Part shown: positions 1-9,706 of the stretch, in pieces
How the letters are laid out: each line of letters starts with the position of its first letter
How positions within the stretch are numbered: the first letter of the stretch is position 1
Origin: Thiothrix caldifontis
GTDB taxonomy: Bacteria; Pseudomonadota; Gammaproteobacteria; Thiotrichales; Thiotrichaceae
Reading direction: 5' to 3'
NCBI RefSeq assembly: GCF_900107695.1
Contig: NZ_FNQP01000004.1
Location: 124,001-188,000 of the forward strand
DNA: 64,000 nt
Made by a program: the position numbers and the translations under genes
Notes under the pieces: model-generated
What the model was told of the DNA's origin: nothing
Database searches by the model: none
What the model saw: only the letters and a program-made list of their open reading frames with translations

Positions 1-934
1 CTTCATGATTTCGTGGGTCAACCCTGACAGCCAGCACCGCGATTTAAACTTTGAAGACTACATGCAGGCAGCGATTGCGGCGATGGATGCGGTCGAAGCG
101 GCGACCGGCGAACGTGACTTAAACCTGATCGGTTACTGCCTAGGCGGTACGTTGACAGCAGCGACTCTCGCACACCTGAAAGCCAAAGGTGATGACCGGG
201 TAAAAAGTGCCACCTTCTTCACCACCCTGCTGGACTTTGCCGAACCCGGTGAAATCGGCGTATTCCTGAGTGAACAACAAGTCGGTTCGCTGGAAAAACG
301 CATGGACAAAACTGGCTACCTCGATGGCAAGGACATGGGCACGGCTTTCAATATGCTCCGCGCTAATGACCTAATCTGGTCGTTTTTTGTGAACTTGTAT
401 TTGCTCGGCAATGACCCGATGCCTTTCGACCTGTTGTACTGGAACTCAGACAGCACGCGGATGCCTGCGGCAATGCACAGCTACTACCTGCGCAATATGT
501 ACCTGAACAACTGCCTGAGCCAAGCGAATTGCCTCACGCTCTCCGGTACGCCAATTGATTTGCGCACCATTGATACTCCGGCTTACTTTGTTTCCACTCA
601 CGACGACCATATTGCGCCTTGGCGCAGTACATATGCAGGCGCGAAGCTGTTCGCAGGCCCAGTACGCTTTGTATTAGGGCAATCCGGTCACATTGCAGGC
701 ATTGTCAACCCCGCAGCCGCCAACAAATACGGCCACTGGGTCAATGAAACGCTCAGCGACAATGCGGATGATTGGCTGTTTGATGCCACCAAAGTGGATC
801 TATCCTGGTGGCATGACTGGAATCGTTGGGTAGCAACGTTCTCCAGCGAAGAAGTCGATGCGCGTATTCCCGGCGCAAGCAAACTGGACATACTGGGTGA
901 TGCCCCCGGCACTTACGTGCGCCAGAAAGTCTAA
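1..934 (+). CDS. phaC: Poly(3-hydroxyalkanoate) synthase, C-terminal part (5' end outside window)
   Basis: This is the C-terminal part of a PHA synthase, which polymerises (R)-3-hydroxyacyl-CoA into carbon-storage granules. The reading frame is open from base 2, so the gene starts upstream of the window. The lipase-like box GYCLGG carries the catalytic Cys (residue 45 counting from the first visible Met at base 5). The rest of the triad is Asp in DDHIAPW (about residue 201) and His in GQSGHIAG (residue 229); the 28-residue Asp-His spacing is that of the family. The stop overlaps the convergent pncC stop by 4 bases. Class I or III cannot be separated without the N-terminus. Confidence 0.93.
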   Translation, partial: FMISWVNPDSQHRDLNFEDYMQAAIAAMDAVEAATGERDLNLIGYCLGGTLTAATLAHLKAKGDDRVKSATFFTTLLDFAEPGEIGVFLSEQQVGSLEKRMDKTGYLDGKDMGTAFNMLRANDLIWSFFVNLYLLGNDPMPFDLLYWNSDSTRMPAAMHSYYLRNMYLNNCLSQANCLTLSGTPIDLRTIDTPAYFVSTHDDHIAPWRSTYAGAKLFAGPVRFVLGQSGHIAGIVNPAAANKYGHWVNETLSDNADDWLFDATKVDLSWWHDWNRWVATFSSEEVDARIPGASKLDILGDAPGTYVRQKV

Positions 935-1407
935 TCCGCGAACATCTGCAATACGCCTTGTAGCGCGTACTGCACCGCCTGATAACGTACCGCTTCCCGA
1001 TCACCTTGAAAGTATTGGGTTGCGGTACGTACTTTACCATCCTGCGCCGCCCAGCCGAAACAAACCATGCCTACAGGCTTGGTGGTTGTGCCACCACCCG
1101 GCCCCGCGATTCCACTGACAGATACCGCGACTTGCGCCCGCGAATGCAGTAATGCACCTGTTGCCATTGCAGCAGTCACAGCTTCGCTCACAGCGCCGTA
1201 CTCAGCCAACGTTGACGTTGGCACACTCAGCATATCCTGCTTGGCTTCATTGCTATAGGTCACAAACCCACGTTCAAACCAAGCTGAACTGCCCGATAGG
1301 TCGGTACACAGCTTGGCAATCCAGCCGCCTGTGCAAGATTCCGCCGTTGTGAGCATCCAACCCTTGGCTTGCAATGCGGCTGCCACCTGTGCAAGCAAAG
1401 CTTCCAT
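931..1407 (-). CDS. pncC: Nicotinamide-nucleotide amidohydrolase (CinA C-terminal domain protein)
   Basis: PncC deamidates nicotinamide mononucleotide to nicotinate mononucleotide in pyridine nucleotide salvage. The 158-residue protein is a stand-alone CinA C-terminal domain of normal length, with the hallmark TAESCTGG at residues 21-28 and SGIAGPGGGT further on. Its ATG overlaps the sppA stop by one base (TAATG), so it is probably translationally coupled as the last gene of the rluC-HAD-sppA-pncC operon. Confidence 0.92.
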   Translation of the reverse strand: MEALLAQVAAALQAKGWMLTTAESCTGGWIAKLCTDLSGSSAWFERGFVTYSNEAKQDMLSVPTSTLAEYGAVSEAVTAAMATGALLHSRAQVAVSVSGIAGPGGGTTTKPVGMVCFGWAAQDGKVRTATQYFQGDREAVRYQAVQYALQGVLQMFAD

Positions 1408-2351
1408 TAACGCAATACCGTGCGCGGGGTAGCATCTAATGAAATCAGCGACTGTACGGAGGTTTCGACGCGCTCACTCAAACGCTGAATTAAGTCTTTT
1501 TCCGTAGTGAAATTCACCATCTCTTCAGCTTTGATCAATTCACGGGCCACATAAGCATCGCTGCCCAAGCCATCAATCAACCCCAGTTTCACTGCATCTT
1601 CGCCCGTCCAAAACAGACCAGAGAAAATATCGGGGTTGTTTGGCAAACGTTCACCACGCCCCTCCTTCACCACCTTGATGAACTGCTGGTGGGTCGTGTT
1701 CAACATATTATTGACGTGTGCCACCTGCGTTTCATTTTCAGGCAAAAACGGATCAAGCATACCTTTATTTGCCCCCGCAGTGTACAAACGGCGTTCAACC
1801 CCCAGCTTTTCCAGCAACTCAACCGCACCAAAGTTATCCATACGCACGCCAATGGAACCAACAATGCTAGCTTTATCCGCATAAATCTCATCAGCAGCCA
1901 CGGCAATGTAGTAGCCGCCGGAAGCGCACAAATCAGACACGACCGCGTAGACAGGAATTTCCTTATATTTCGCCTTTAAGCGATTGATTTCATCATTAAT
2001 AATGCCTGACTGCACCGGGCTACCACCTGGGCTATTAATGCGCAAAATCACGCCCTTGGTTTTTTCGTGCTCAAATGCTTCTTTCAGCGCAGGGACTAGC
2101 ATCTCGCCGCTGGCTTCTGCGCCATCCATAATCACGCCGTTAATGTCGACCACCGCCGTAATTTTGTCAGCAGCCGTTAATTTAGTATCCGATGCGCCAC
2201 TACCAATCAGCGCAATCAAGCCAACCAGCAAATACGCTACAAAAAACAGCTTGAAAAAGATCCCCCAACGCCGCGCCCGCCGCTGCTCTTTGACAGACTC
2301 CATTGCCACATCTTTGAGGGCTTGTAATGCTTGTGTATTTTCTTCGTTCAT
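1407..2351 (-). CDS. sppA: Signal peptide peptidase SppA, 36K type
   Basis: A membrane-anchored serine protease of family S49 that degrades signal peptides after their release from secretory proteins. The start chosen is the ATG at 2351, because it forms an ATGA overlap with the upstream HAD gene and has AAAAGG about 7 bases upstream; an in-frame upstream extension would overlap the HAD gene by 31 bases. From this start the protein is 314 residues, with one N-terminal transmembrane segment near residues 31-50. The Ser/Lys dyad is Ser144 (in CASGGYY) and Lys196 (in GANKGML), 52 residues apart as in short Gram-positive-type SppA. Confidence 0.93.
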   Translation of the reverse strand: MNEENTQALQALKDVAMESVKEQRRARRWGIFFKLFFVAYLLVGLIALIGSGASDTKLTAADKITAVVDINGVIMDGAEASGEMLVPALKEAFEHEKTKGVILRINSPGGSPVQSGIINDEINRLKAKYKEIPVYAVVSDLCASGGYYIAVAADEIYADKASIVGSIGVRMDNFGAVELLEKLGVERRLYTAGANKGMLDPFLPENETQVAHVNNMLNTTHQQFIKVVKEGRGERLPNNPDIFSGLFWTGEDAVKLGLIDGLGSDAYVARELIKAEEMVNFTTEKDLIQRLSERVETSVQSLISLDATPRTVLR

Positions 2352-3013
2352 TCTATAACCTTTTGTTTTTCTAGCCAATCAGGAATATGTGCCACATCAT
2401 CCACGTAACCACGCGGTTGCGCTTGCTGTAAACGCGCCAAATCATGTACACCATAACTAACCGCCAATGAATCCATCCCAATGGCTAATGCCATGTGTAA
2501 ATCGTATTCGCTGTCACCGATCATCAATGCATCATGCGGCGCTGCATCATAGTCTGTCAAAATCTCTTCCAGCATTTGTGGATGAGGCTTGGAACGGGTT
2601 TCATCTGCACAGCGTGTGATCGGAAACAACTCACGCAGCCCAGTTTCGTCCAATACCTTATTCAAACCACGGCGAGATTTGCCCGTCGCTACCGCCAAGT
2701 CGTAGCCTTGTGCGGCGAGTATATGCAAGGTTTCACGCGCCCCGGCGAACAATTCGCTACCGTGTGTAGTACGCACCAAAAATTCCTGGCGATATTCATC
2801 CGCAATCGCCCGAATCAAGCTCGTGGGCGCTTGAGGGTACAAGGCGCGAATCGCTTCATCCAAGCCCAACCCGATAATATAGCGAATTTCCTGATCAGTG
2901 CGTGATTCTGCCCCCACTAACTGAATCGCATCGCGCATACATTGGGTAATGTGCGCCGCTGAATCCATCAACGTGCCATCCCAATCAAAAATCAACAAGG
3001 AATAAGGTTTCAT
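2348..3013 (-). CDS. HAD-superfamily phosphatase (Gph-like, subfamily IA)
   Basis: A 221-residue HAD hydrolase: motif I DWDGTLMD (Asp10, Asp12), motif II in ATGKS, motif III Lys in KPHP, motif IV in IGDSEYD. The substrate cannot be read from sequence. Phosphoglycolate phosphatase is an attractive idea because the organism carries two RuBisCOs, but the same gene follows rluC in many gammaproteobacteria that do not fix CO2. It starts inside the rluC stop (ATGA overlap) and its own stop overlaps the sppA start in the same way. Confidence 0.85.
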   Translation of the reverse strand: MKPYSLLIFDWDGTLMDSAAHITQCMRDAIQLVGAESRTDQEIRYIIGLGLDEAIRALYPQAPTSLIRAIADEYRQEFLVRTTHGSELFAGARETLHILAAQGYDLAVATGKSRRGLNKVLDETGLRELFPITRCADETRSKPHPQMLEEILTDYDAAPHDALMIGDSEYDLHMALAIGMDSLAVSYGVHDLARLQQAQPRGYVDDVAHIPDWLEKQKVIE

Positions 3014-3972
3014 TCGGTACGCTCAACCGCATTAATTTTTATATTAATTAATACATCTTTTAAATCGTCGGGTAACGGTGCTTCGATCACATAACGCCGC
3101 CCGGTGGCTCGCAGGGTAAAATCCACGCTGGCAGAATGCAAAAACAAACGTTTTAAGCCCATCTCACGAAACTTGCGATTCAACGCGAAATCGCCATAAC
3201 GGTCATCGCCCAAAATCGGATGCCCCAGGTTTTGCAATTGCACCCGGATTTGATGCATCCGCCCGGTGAGAATTTGGGCTTCCAGCAACGATGCACCATG
3301 TAAATTTTTCAGCGACGAGAAAATGGTTTCGGACACTTTGCCTTCGCCCTCTTCCACGCGCTGCACTTTCTGGCGCGTGCCTTCTTCCTGACTCAAGTCC
3401 ATCGTCACGTGTTGACGACCGTGCTTCCAACGCCCTGCAACCAAGGCTTTGTAACGTTTGTCGATCTTGCCGTCGCGAAACAAACCGTGCAATTCGGTCA
3501 AGGCTTGACGTGATTTCGCCAGAATCACCACACCGCTGGTGTCGCGGTCAATGCGATGCGCCAATTCCACATATGGTAAATTTTCGCGTAACTGACGAAA
3601 TGCCTCAATCAAGCCCAATTTGTAACCGCTACCACCGTGTACCGGCAAACCAGATGGCTTATTGATAAAAATCAGTTGTTCATCTTCATGCAATACCGCT
3701 GCTTCTAATGTTACCAATAAGGATTCAGATGCCAATGCTGGCTTATCCGGCGGGTTCACTTCGGTTTCTAACTTGATCGGGGGAATCCGAATAATTTCAC
3801 CTAATTCCAGCTTTTTTTCCGGCTTCACCCTTTTTTTATCAACACGCACTTCGCCCTTGCGCACAATTCGGTATAAAGCACTTTTGGGCAGTTGCTTCAA
3901 ATGCCGCAGCAAGAAATTGTCGATGCGCTGCCCGACTTCGTTTTCAGTAACTGTGTAATATTCGACGGCCAT
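3010..3972 (-). CDS. rluC: 23S rRNA pseudouridine synthase RluC
   Basis: RluC makes pseudouridines 955, 2504 and 2580 of 23S rRNA. The 320-residue protein has an N-terminal S4 RNA-binding domain (about residues 10-65) and an RluA-family catalytic domain with HRIDRDTSG, where Asp142 of HRID is the expected nucleophile. I chose ATG 3972 over an upstream TTG at 3990, since family members begin close to this Met. It is the first gene of a four-gene minus-strand operon and is divergent from rne, the same arrangement as in E. coli. Confidence 0.92.
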   Translation of the reverse strand: MAVEYYTVTENEVGQRIDNFLLRHLKQLPKSALYRIVRKGEVRVDKKRVKPEKKLELGEIIRIPPIKLETEVNPPDKPALASESLLVTLEAAVLHEDEQLIFINKPSGLPVHGGSGYKLGLIEAFRQLRENLPYVELAHRIDRDTSGVVILAKSRQALTELHGLFRDGKIDKRYKALVAGRWKHGRQHVTMDLSQEEGTRQKVQRVEEGEGKVSETIFSSLKNLHGASLLEAQILTGRMHQIRVQLQNLGHPILGDDRYGDFALNRKFREMGLKRLFLHSASVDFTLRATGRRYVIEAPLPDDLKDVLINIKINAVERTE

Positions 3973-4506
3973 AATGAAAAAACATACCAACTAAATTTAA
4001 ATGCAAATTGAATATAATTAACCGAATTGATATATTCGCAACAGGCAAACGTTAAGGTGCAAACCTGACACAATGGGTTCGATCAAATCAGAACACGATG
4101 ATATGACCCATGCCTGATTGATTCAATCACAAATTCTAGCGGTCAGAACATTCCCCCAGAATTTGTGCTGGGGTAAACAGGATGAAGCATCCTGACCCCG
4201 ATAACTCAACGCCTGTTATGCAGTTTAAAAAGTAAGCAAACAGGTGTGGCATTAACAGCAGAACTTGTTGCTGATGTCTGTTGCAAGAATGCGCCAGCGG
4301 TTTACAATTTTCATGCGCCCTTATGAGGCAGTTCCATGACCCGTAACAACCGAACGATTCTTTCTGAAGGTAGGCCCGATTAAGGTTAATCCATAGCTTG
4401 GCGAAGAGAACATTTCTAACGCTTTGATATTAAACGAAATAAACTAATCGACTCCACCTGAAACAAACAGGTAACAGGTGCTGCATAACCAAGGCTTATG
4501 TAGTAC
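3973..4506 (+). promoter_or_regulatory. rluC-rne divergent intergenic region; long structured rne leader
   Basis: No gene is seen in these 534 bases. A TATAAT at 4013-4018 could be an rne -10 box, but no good -35 is present. Downstream there are several inverted repeats: TGATTGA/TCAATCA (4115-4129), CCCCAG/CTGGGG (4154-4173), CAGGATG/CATCCTG with a 3-base loop (4178-4194), GATTAA/TTAATC (4378-4391) and CACCTG/CAGGTG (4455-4480). E. coli rne has a roughly 360-base hairpin leader through which RNase E controls its own mRNA; a similar role is inferred here from position and structure only. The rne start has no close Shine-Dalgarno, only AAGG 12 bases upstream. Confidence 0.5.
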
Positions 4507-7500
4507 ATGAAACGTATTTTAATTAATGCAACCCAACCCGAAGAAATTCGCGTTGCCATGGTTGATGGGCAACGCCTATACGACCTCGATATTGAACATT
4601 CCCTACGCGCTCAGAAAAAGGCCAATATTTACAAAGGGGTAATTACCCGCGTCGAACCCAGCTTAGAAGCAGTTTTCGTCAACTATGGCGCACAACGCCA
4701 CGGCTTCCTCTCCTTCCGCGAAGTTGCGCCCGAATTTTACAATCCGAATGCCAAGTACACCGGGCGTCCTAACGTCAAAGACGTGATGCGTGAAGGCATG
4801 GAAATTCTGGTACAAGTCGATAAAGAAGAACGCGGCAACAAGGGCGCAGCTCTGACCACCTACCTCAGCCTTGCCGGGCGTTATTTGGTGTTGATGCCCA
4901 ATAACCCTAAGGCTGGTGGGGTTTCTCGGCGTATTGAAGGTGATGACCGCCAGCAAATCAAGCAAACCCTGAGCGAGTTAGACATCCCCGACAGCATGGG
5001 TGTGATCGTGCGCACCGCCGGTATCGAGCGCGATGCCGAAGAACTCTCATGGGATTTGGACTACCTCAAAACCCTGTGGAATGCTATCCAACAAGCCTAC
5101 AGCCAGCACAAAGGCCCGACGCTGCTATATCAGGAAAGCAATGTCATTATCCGCGCCCTGCGTGACTATTTCCGCCGCGACATCGGTGAAATTGTCATCG
5201 ACAATGATAAGGTATTCAACCAAGCGCGTGATTTCATGCAGGCAGTCATGCCACACAATATCCGCAAGCTCAAGCTCTACACCGATGGCACGCCGCTATT
5301 TAGCCGCTTTCAGGTTGAAAATCAGATCGAAACGGCATATCAGCGCACCGTTGCCCTGCCCTCTGGCGGCGCGATTGTCATTGACCATACCGAAGCGCTG
5401 ATTTCCATCGACATCAACTCGGCGCGTGCCACCAAAGGGCATGACATCGAAGAAACCGCGCTCAACACCAACCTTGAAGCGGCTGATGAAATTGCGCGTC
5501 AATTGCGCTTACGCGACCTTGGCGGCTTAGTGGTGATCGACTTTATCGACATGTTACCCAGCAAACACCAGCGCGAAGTCGAAAAACGCCTACGTGATGC
5601 CATGAAACTTGACCGTGCACGGGTACAAGTCGGGCGCATTTCCCGCTTTGGCTTGCTGGAAATGTCACGTCAACGCTTACGCCCGTCGCTTGGCGAATCC
5701 AGCCAAATCGTCTGCCCGCGTTGCACCGGTCAAGGCCACATCCGTAGCACCGACTCGATGGCTCTGTCCATCCTGCGCTTGGTCGAAGAAGAAGCCATGA
5801 AGGAAATGACCGGCAAAGTCATTGCCCGCCTGCCGGTTTCCGTTGCCACCTTCCTGCTGAACGAAAAGCGCCAAGCGATCACCGACATCCAACAGCGCCG
5901 CAATGTCGATTTGACCATTATTCCCAACCCGTACATGGAAACGCCGCATTACGACATCAGCCGTATCCGCAACGATAATCTTGAGGACGAGGAAGGTCAC
6001 AGCAGTTATCAATACATTCCTGCTCCACCTGCGACAGAAGAAACTATCCAGCAAGATACCAGCAAACTTCAAGCACCAACTGAAGCAGCTGTCACTAATG
6101 TCATGCCTAGCACACCTGCGCCTCAAAATGTACGCGGCTCTCACACTGAACCCACCAGTGCCGCAATCTCGACCATGCCAACAGTTACCCAGATCAAAGG
6201 ACCTGGACTCATGCGGCGTATTTTTAATAGCTTATTTGGCAGCAGCCCCAATGTAGACAGAGCGGCGGAAGTCGCTGAAAGCAAAGCAGAAACGGCAACA
6301 CCAGCAATATCCAAGCGCAACGATCAGCAGCAACGTAATGATCGACGTGGTGAACGGAATGGCGAACGTAACGAACAACGTAACCGTAACCGCAACAATG
6401 GCAGAAGTGACGCAGCGCCCGATGCTGAACGCACAATCAACGATGACTCACGCAACCGCAATACAAATAATAGTCAGGAAAACCAGCAGCCTCGCCAGAA
6501 TCGTCAAGACGAACAACGCCGCAACGAGCGTCAAGCAAATGAACGTAATGCTGGCAATACGGAACGCAACAACAGCAATGAGCGAAACAACGAACGCCGC
6601 AATACCCGTAATCGTAATGAGCGAGAGGAAAGCAACACCGGCAATGTCGGTGATAACCGTCGCCCACCTCGCGAACCACGGCCGCCTAAAATACAGGAAC
6701 AGGAAGCAGTAACAACAACCTCCCTAAATGAACAAGCACCTGTTGAAATCGTATTATCAGCACCTCGCGAAACACGCGAGAACAACCGTGATTACGGGCA
6801 ACAGCAACAACCCCGTCGTGACCGTTCCCGCCGTGAATCACGCAGCCGTTCTGCGGGCAACGAACTTGACACTCAAACCCCCTCAGCCGCGCCTGTAAGC
6901 GAGGCTTCAATAGAACAACCACCGCGACAGCATCTGCAAACTGGCAATGATGCTGACAACGCAGTTGCCGAAGCTGAAGCCGCCATGAAGGATGTAGCGC
7001 AAGCTGAATCGGCATCTTCCAACGATAGTCAGAGTAACAAAGATATCCCCCAACAACCTGATTTACCAACACTTGAAATGGACGATAATGTTGACGACAC
7101 CGTCACAGAAACGGATGTCGACAGCGACAATATCACCGAAACCACAGAAACCCAACCACGTGGACCACGTGAGCGCAGAGGACGCACTCGCCGTCCACGC
7201 GGTAATCAAAACCGTCAACAGCGCCCACCGCGCCCCACATCTACGGAACAGGATCCTCAGCTTGCGGCTGAAAATATGGAACCGTTCATCATTGACCTAA
7301 CCGCAGCTCAGCCTACACATCAGCCACGTTATGAACGACAAGCTGCTACACCTGAACCAGTAGCAGTAGTCGCACAGAAAATATCCGTAACCGAACCTAT
7401 TCACACGTTGGTGGAACCAGCCCCCTCGACAAGCACTACTCCCTTAGTTGAAACGGATACAGTAAAACCTATTGTACCTCCTATAGAGGAAGTACCTGCA

Positions 7501-7599
7501 ATTGCCGCTACTTCAACTACAGACAATGAAACTGAAAAAAGTGCTACTTCCCCCGTTGTGAAAAAGCGCCCATCATGGATGCACACTGAGCCAGAGTAA
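4507..7599 (+). CDS. rne: Ribonuclease E
   Basis: The endonuclease that initiates mRNA decay and processes rRNA and tRNA, and scaffold of the degradosome. The 1030-residue protein has an S1 domain (about 37-120), a DNase I-like catalytic domain with Asp302 (SIDIN) and Asp345 (VIDFID), and the zinc-link CPRC with Cys403 and Cys406, each one residue off E. coli numbering. A short amphipathic stretch at about 564-580 ([10 protein letters not shown]) sits where E. coli has its membrane-targeting helix. Beyond that the C-terminal half is low-complexity, rich in Asn, Arg, Gln, Glu and Pro, including several Arg-rich RNA-binding-like blocks. It is expected at the inner membrane. Confidence 0.97.
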   Translation: MKRILINATQPEEIRVAMVDGQRLYDLDIEHSLRAQKKANIYKGVITRVEPSLEAVFVNYGAQRHGFLSFREVAPEFYNPNAKYTGRPNVKDVMREGMEILVQVDKEERGNKGAALTTYLSLAGRYLVLMPNNPKAGGVSRRIEGDDRQQIKQTLSELDIPDSMGVIVRTAGIERDAEELSWDLDYLKTLWNAIQQAYSQHKGPTLLYQESNVIIRALRDYFRRDIGEIVIDNDKVFNQARDFMQAVMPHNIRKLKLYTDGTPLFSRFQVENQIETAYQRTVALPSGGAIVIDHTEALISIDINSARATKGHDIEETALNTNLEAADEIARQLRLRDLGGLVVIDFIDMLPSKHQREVEKRLRDAMKLDRARVQVGRISRFGLLEMSRQRLRPSLGESSQIVCPRCTGQGHIRSTDSMALSILRLVEEEAMKEMTGKVIARLPVSVATFLLNEKRQAITDIQQRRNVDLTIIPNPYMETPHYDISRIRNDNLEDEEGHSSYQYIPAPPATEETIQQDTSKLQAPTEAAVTNVMPSTPAPQNVRGSHTEPTSAAISTMPTVTQIKGPGLMRRIFNSLFGSSPNVDRAAEVAESKAETATPAISKRNDQQQRNDRRGERNGERNEQRNRNRNNGRSDAAPDAERTINDDSRNRNTNNSQENQQPRQNRQDEQRRNERQANERNAGNTERNNSNERNNERRNTRNRNEREESNTGNVGDNRRPPREPRPPKIQEQEAVTTTSLNEQAPVEIVLSAPRETRENNRDYGQQQQPRRDRSRRESRSRSAGNELDTQTPSAAPVSEASIEQPPRQHLQTGNDADNAVAEAEAAMKDVAQAESASSNDSQSNKDIPQQPDLPTLEMDDNVDDTVTETDVDSDNITETTETQPRGPRERRGRTRRPRGNQNRQQRPPRPTSTEQDPQLAAENMEPFIIDLTAAQPTHQPRYERQAATPEPVAVVAQKISVTEPIHTLVEPAPSTSTTPLVETDTVKPIVPPIEEVPAIAATSTTDNETEKSATSPVVKKRPSWMHTEPE

Positions 7600-7607
7600 C
7601 TCTCAGG

Positions 7608-7625
7608 GTAGCTTACCTAAGCTAC
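7608..7625. terminator. Candidate bidirectional terminator hairpin after rne
   Basis: A perfect 8-bp inverted repeat GTAGCTTA-CC-TAAGCTAC lies in the 30-base gap between the convergent 3' ends of rne and the phosphatase gene. There is no T-tract on either side and the loop is only 2 bases, so intrinsic termination is not certain; it may instead protect the 3' ends. Confidence 0.45.
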
Positions 7626-7629
7626 GAGA

Positions 7630-8109
7630 CTACAAATGAGTGCGGCGGATGTGCTCTAACAAGCCTTCCGCTGCATCCTCTATCATATCCAATACCCTCT
7701 CAAAGCCGCTGCTGCCACCGTAATAAGGATCTGGTACCTCGTCGGTATTCCAGCGCGTCGCAAACCTCATAAATAGATAAATTCGCTCTTGCTGTGGCGG
7801 AAAAGCCAACTGCTGCAAATCTTGCAAATTGGCACGATCCATCGCCAAAATGTAGTCAAAACGTTCAAAATCTAGCATATCCACTTTGCGGGCGCGTTGT
7901 TCTGACAAATCCAACCCACGATCTTTTGCTGCTGCCTGCGAACGAGAATCGGGTGGCTTACCGATGTGATAAGCATGAGTTCCTGCTGAATCAATCAAAA
8001 TACGATCTGCCAAACCTTGCGACTGCACTAAATGTGCAAACACACCTTGCGCCGTGGGCGAACGACAGATATTGCCCATGCATACAAAAAGAACCTTCAC
8101 TTTTTCCAT
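7630..8109 (-). CDS. Low-molecular-weight protein tyrosine phosphatase
   Basis: A 159-residue cytosolic phosphatase. The P-loop CMGNICR (Cys10 to Arg16, the CX5R signature) lies at the N-terminus and the general-acid Asp127 is in VPDPYY. In bacteria such enzymes dephosphorylate tyrosine kinases of polysaccharide export or arginine-phosphorylated proteins; no kinase or capsule gene is nearby, so the partner is unknown. It is convergent with rne and lies 72 bases after the ion channel gene on the same strand. Confidence 0.92.
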   Translation of the reverse strand: MEKVKVLFVCMGNICRSPTAQGVFAHLVQSQGLADRILIDSAGTHAYHIGKPPDSRSQAAAKDRGLDLSEQRARKVDMLDFERFDYILAMDRANLQDLQQLAFPPQQERIYLFMRFATRWNTDEVPDPYYGGSSGFERVLDMIEDAAEGLLEHIRRTHL

Positions 8110-8181
8110 AAAATCACACAGCTCTTAACATTTAAGGTTTTAACAATATACCCATTGCCCATGATCGTTAGCAATAACAGA

Positions 8182-9192
8182 CTAAGACTTGGGTGACTGT
8201 TTCGTGGGACTCACATGAATATGTCCCGGCGGGTGCTTGACCATAATAGGTTGAGAACAATAGGGGCAATGTGTGTAAGTCTGTAAACGGGTTTCTTGCT
8301 TAACCTCCTCAAATACCAAACGGGCATCTGCACGGCTAATACCGATTTTCACCCGCATTTTTTCCAGATAACGTAAGCCGCCAAAATCCAGCTTACCATT
8401 TTCCATCGCACGTACTAGCTCGAAACGGAAGTTTTCACGGCGACGTTTTAGTTCATTAATCATGCCAGAAGCTAAAATAGCAGCAGGCAGTGCCGCCACT
8501 GCAATCCCGGTTACGATAATAGTTCCACTGAATACTTTGCCCACTAAAGTCTGCGGCACAACATCACCGTAACCCACTGTCGCTACTGTAACGGCTGACC
8601 ACCATAATGCCCGTGGAATACTGCCAAACTCATCAGGTTGGATATGCCCTTCCGCTAAGTAAATCCCGGTAGCCGACAATAAGATCAACATACATAAAAT
8701 AAACAGTGCTGACACCAAATTATCAGCCTCTTGACGCAGTACCGCCACCAACAACCCTAGAGACTGAGAGTAACGTGTCAATTTCAATAAGCGCAATAAG
8801 CGCAAACTACGTAATACCCGTAAATCTAACCCAACCACGAAAAAACTGAGATAAAAAGGTAAAATCGCTATTAAGTCGACTACAGCCATTGGTGACAGCA
8901 AATAACGCCCGCGACTTCTGATTGGATACTGGAGATTCCTGTGATTAGACTCCACACACACCCAAGCTCGAACAAGGTACTCTAACGTAAAAACGCCAAC
9001 TGAAAAGATTTCAAACCACTGAAAAGAAAGCGCATAGGCTTGATAGATACGGTATTCAGATTCTGCTACCACCACGCATACATTAATGACGATTAATAGC
9101 AACAGGCAACGATTCAAGCATTTTGCCAAATCGCTGCCTTTTTGTTCTTCCAACGCCAGATATAACCACCGCCGAATATGAACTAAGCGCAT
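8182..9192 (-). CDS. Voltage-gated-type potassium channel (ion transporter family)
   Basis: A 336-residue inner-membrane protein with the Kv layout. S1 begins near residue 29. The S4 helix, residues 125-140, has a basic residue at every third position (R125, R128, R131, R134, K137, R140). The pore loop carries the K+ selectivity signature TVGYGD at 205-210. The cytosolic C-terminus ends with a CPYC pair followed by histidines (HPPGHIH), a possible metal-binding knuckle. It starts 5 bases after the coiled-coil gene, so the two are probably co-transcribed. Confidence 0.92.
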   Translation of the reverse strand: MRLVHIRRWLYLALEEQKGSDLAKCLNRCLLLLIVINVCVVVAESEYRIYQAYALSFQWFEIFSVGVFTLEYLVRAWVCVESNHRNLQYPIRSRGRYLLSPMAVVDLIAILPFYLSFFVVGLDLRVLRSLRLLRLLKLTRYSQSLGLLVAVLRQEADNLVSALFILCMLILLSATGIYLAEGHIQPDEFGSIPRALWWSAVTVATVGYGDVVPQTLVGKVFSGTIIVTGIAVAALPAAILASGMINELKRRRENFRFELVRAMENGKLDFGGLRYLEKMRVKIGISRADARLVFEEVKQETRLQTYTHCPYCSQPIMVKHPPGHIHVSPTKQSPKS

Positions 9193-9197
9193 ACTAC

Positions 9198-9530
9198 TTA
9201 AAAATGACTACGGATTTTCCGATACAGCTCAGCAAGTTCTTCGCCCAGTTCATGCAATTCCTCCACCACTTCTAGACGAATATCTTCCACTTTATCACTG
9301 ATTTTATGTTGCAATTTATCGACATCTTCCCCTAGATCATGAATTTCTTCCTTAGCTTTCAAGTTCAGCTCCCAACCCGCATCACGTAAGCGCAACTGCA
9401 TGTTTTGCCATTTCTCTTCTGCTTGTTCTAATTCTTCCTTTGCTTCCAAACCCAATAAATGCAAACGCACGCGCAACTCTTCACGCTCACTAGTCAGTGC
9501 TTGCATAAGCTGCTGCAATTTCTCTTTCAT
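9198..9530 (-). CDS. Small coiled-coil protein of unknown function
   Basis: I do not recognise a family. The 110-residue protein is almost wholly charged and helical: repeated Glu, Lys and Leu in heptad-like spacing, with no signal peptide, membrane segment or Cys. The start is firm: AGGAGG lies 7 bases before the ATG. It is the first gene of a two-gene unit with the potassium channel (5-base gap). A cytosolic partner or tether of the channel is possible, but that rests on linkage only. Confidence 0.8.
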   Translation of the reverse strand: MKEKLQQLMQALTSEREELRVRLHLLGLEAKEELEQAEEKWQNMQLRLRDAGWELNLKAKEEIHDLGEDVDKLQHKISDKVEDIRLEVVEELHELGEELAELYRKIRSHF

Positions 9531-9706
9531 GACATCAACCTCCTGTGTTATTTACATTAATAACTATACGCTTTTAGCCAAATTAAGCACTGGCATTGCT
9601 CAAAGAATGGAACTTTTCAATATCAACGAGGCTCTATCAACTTGAATCCATACAGGTATTCGGGCGTGAATACCTTTTTTATTTTACAAGGACACAAGGG
9701 CTTGTC

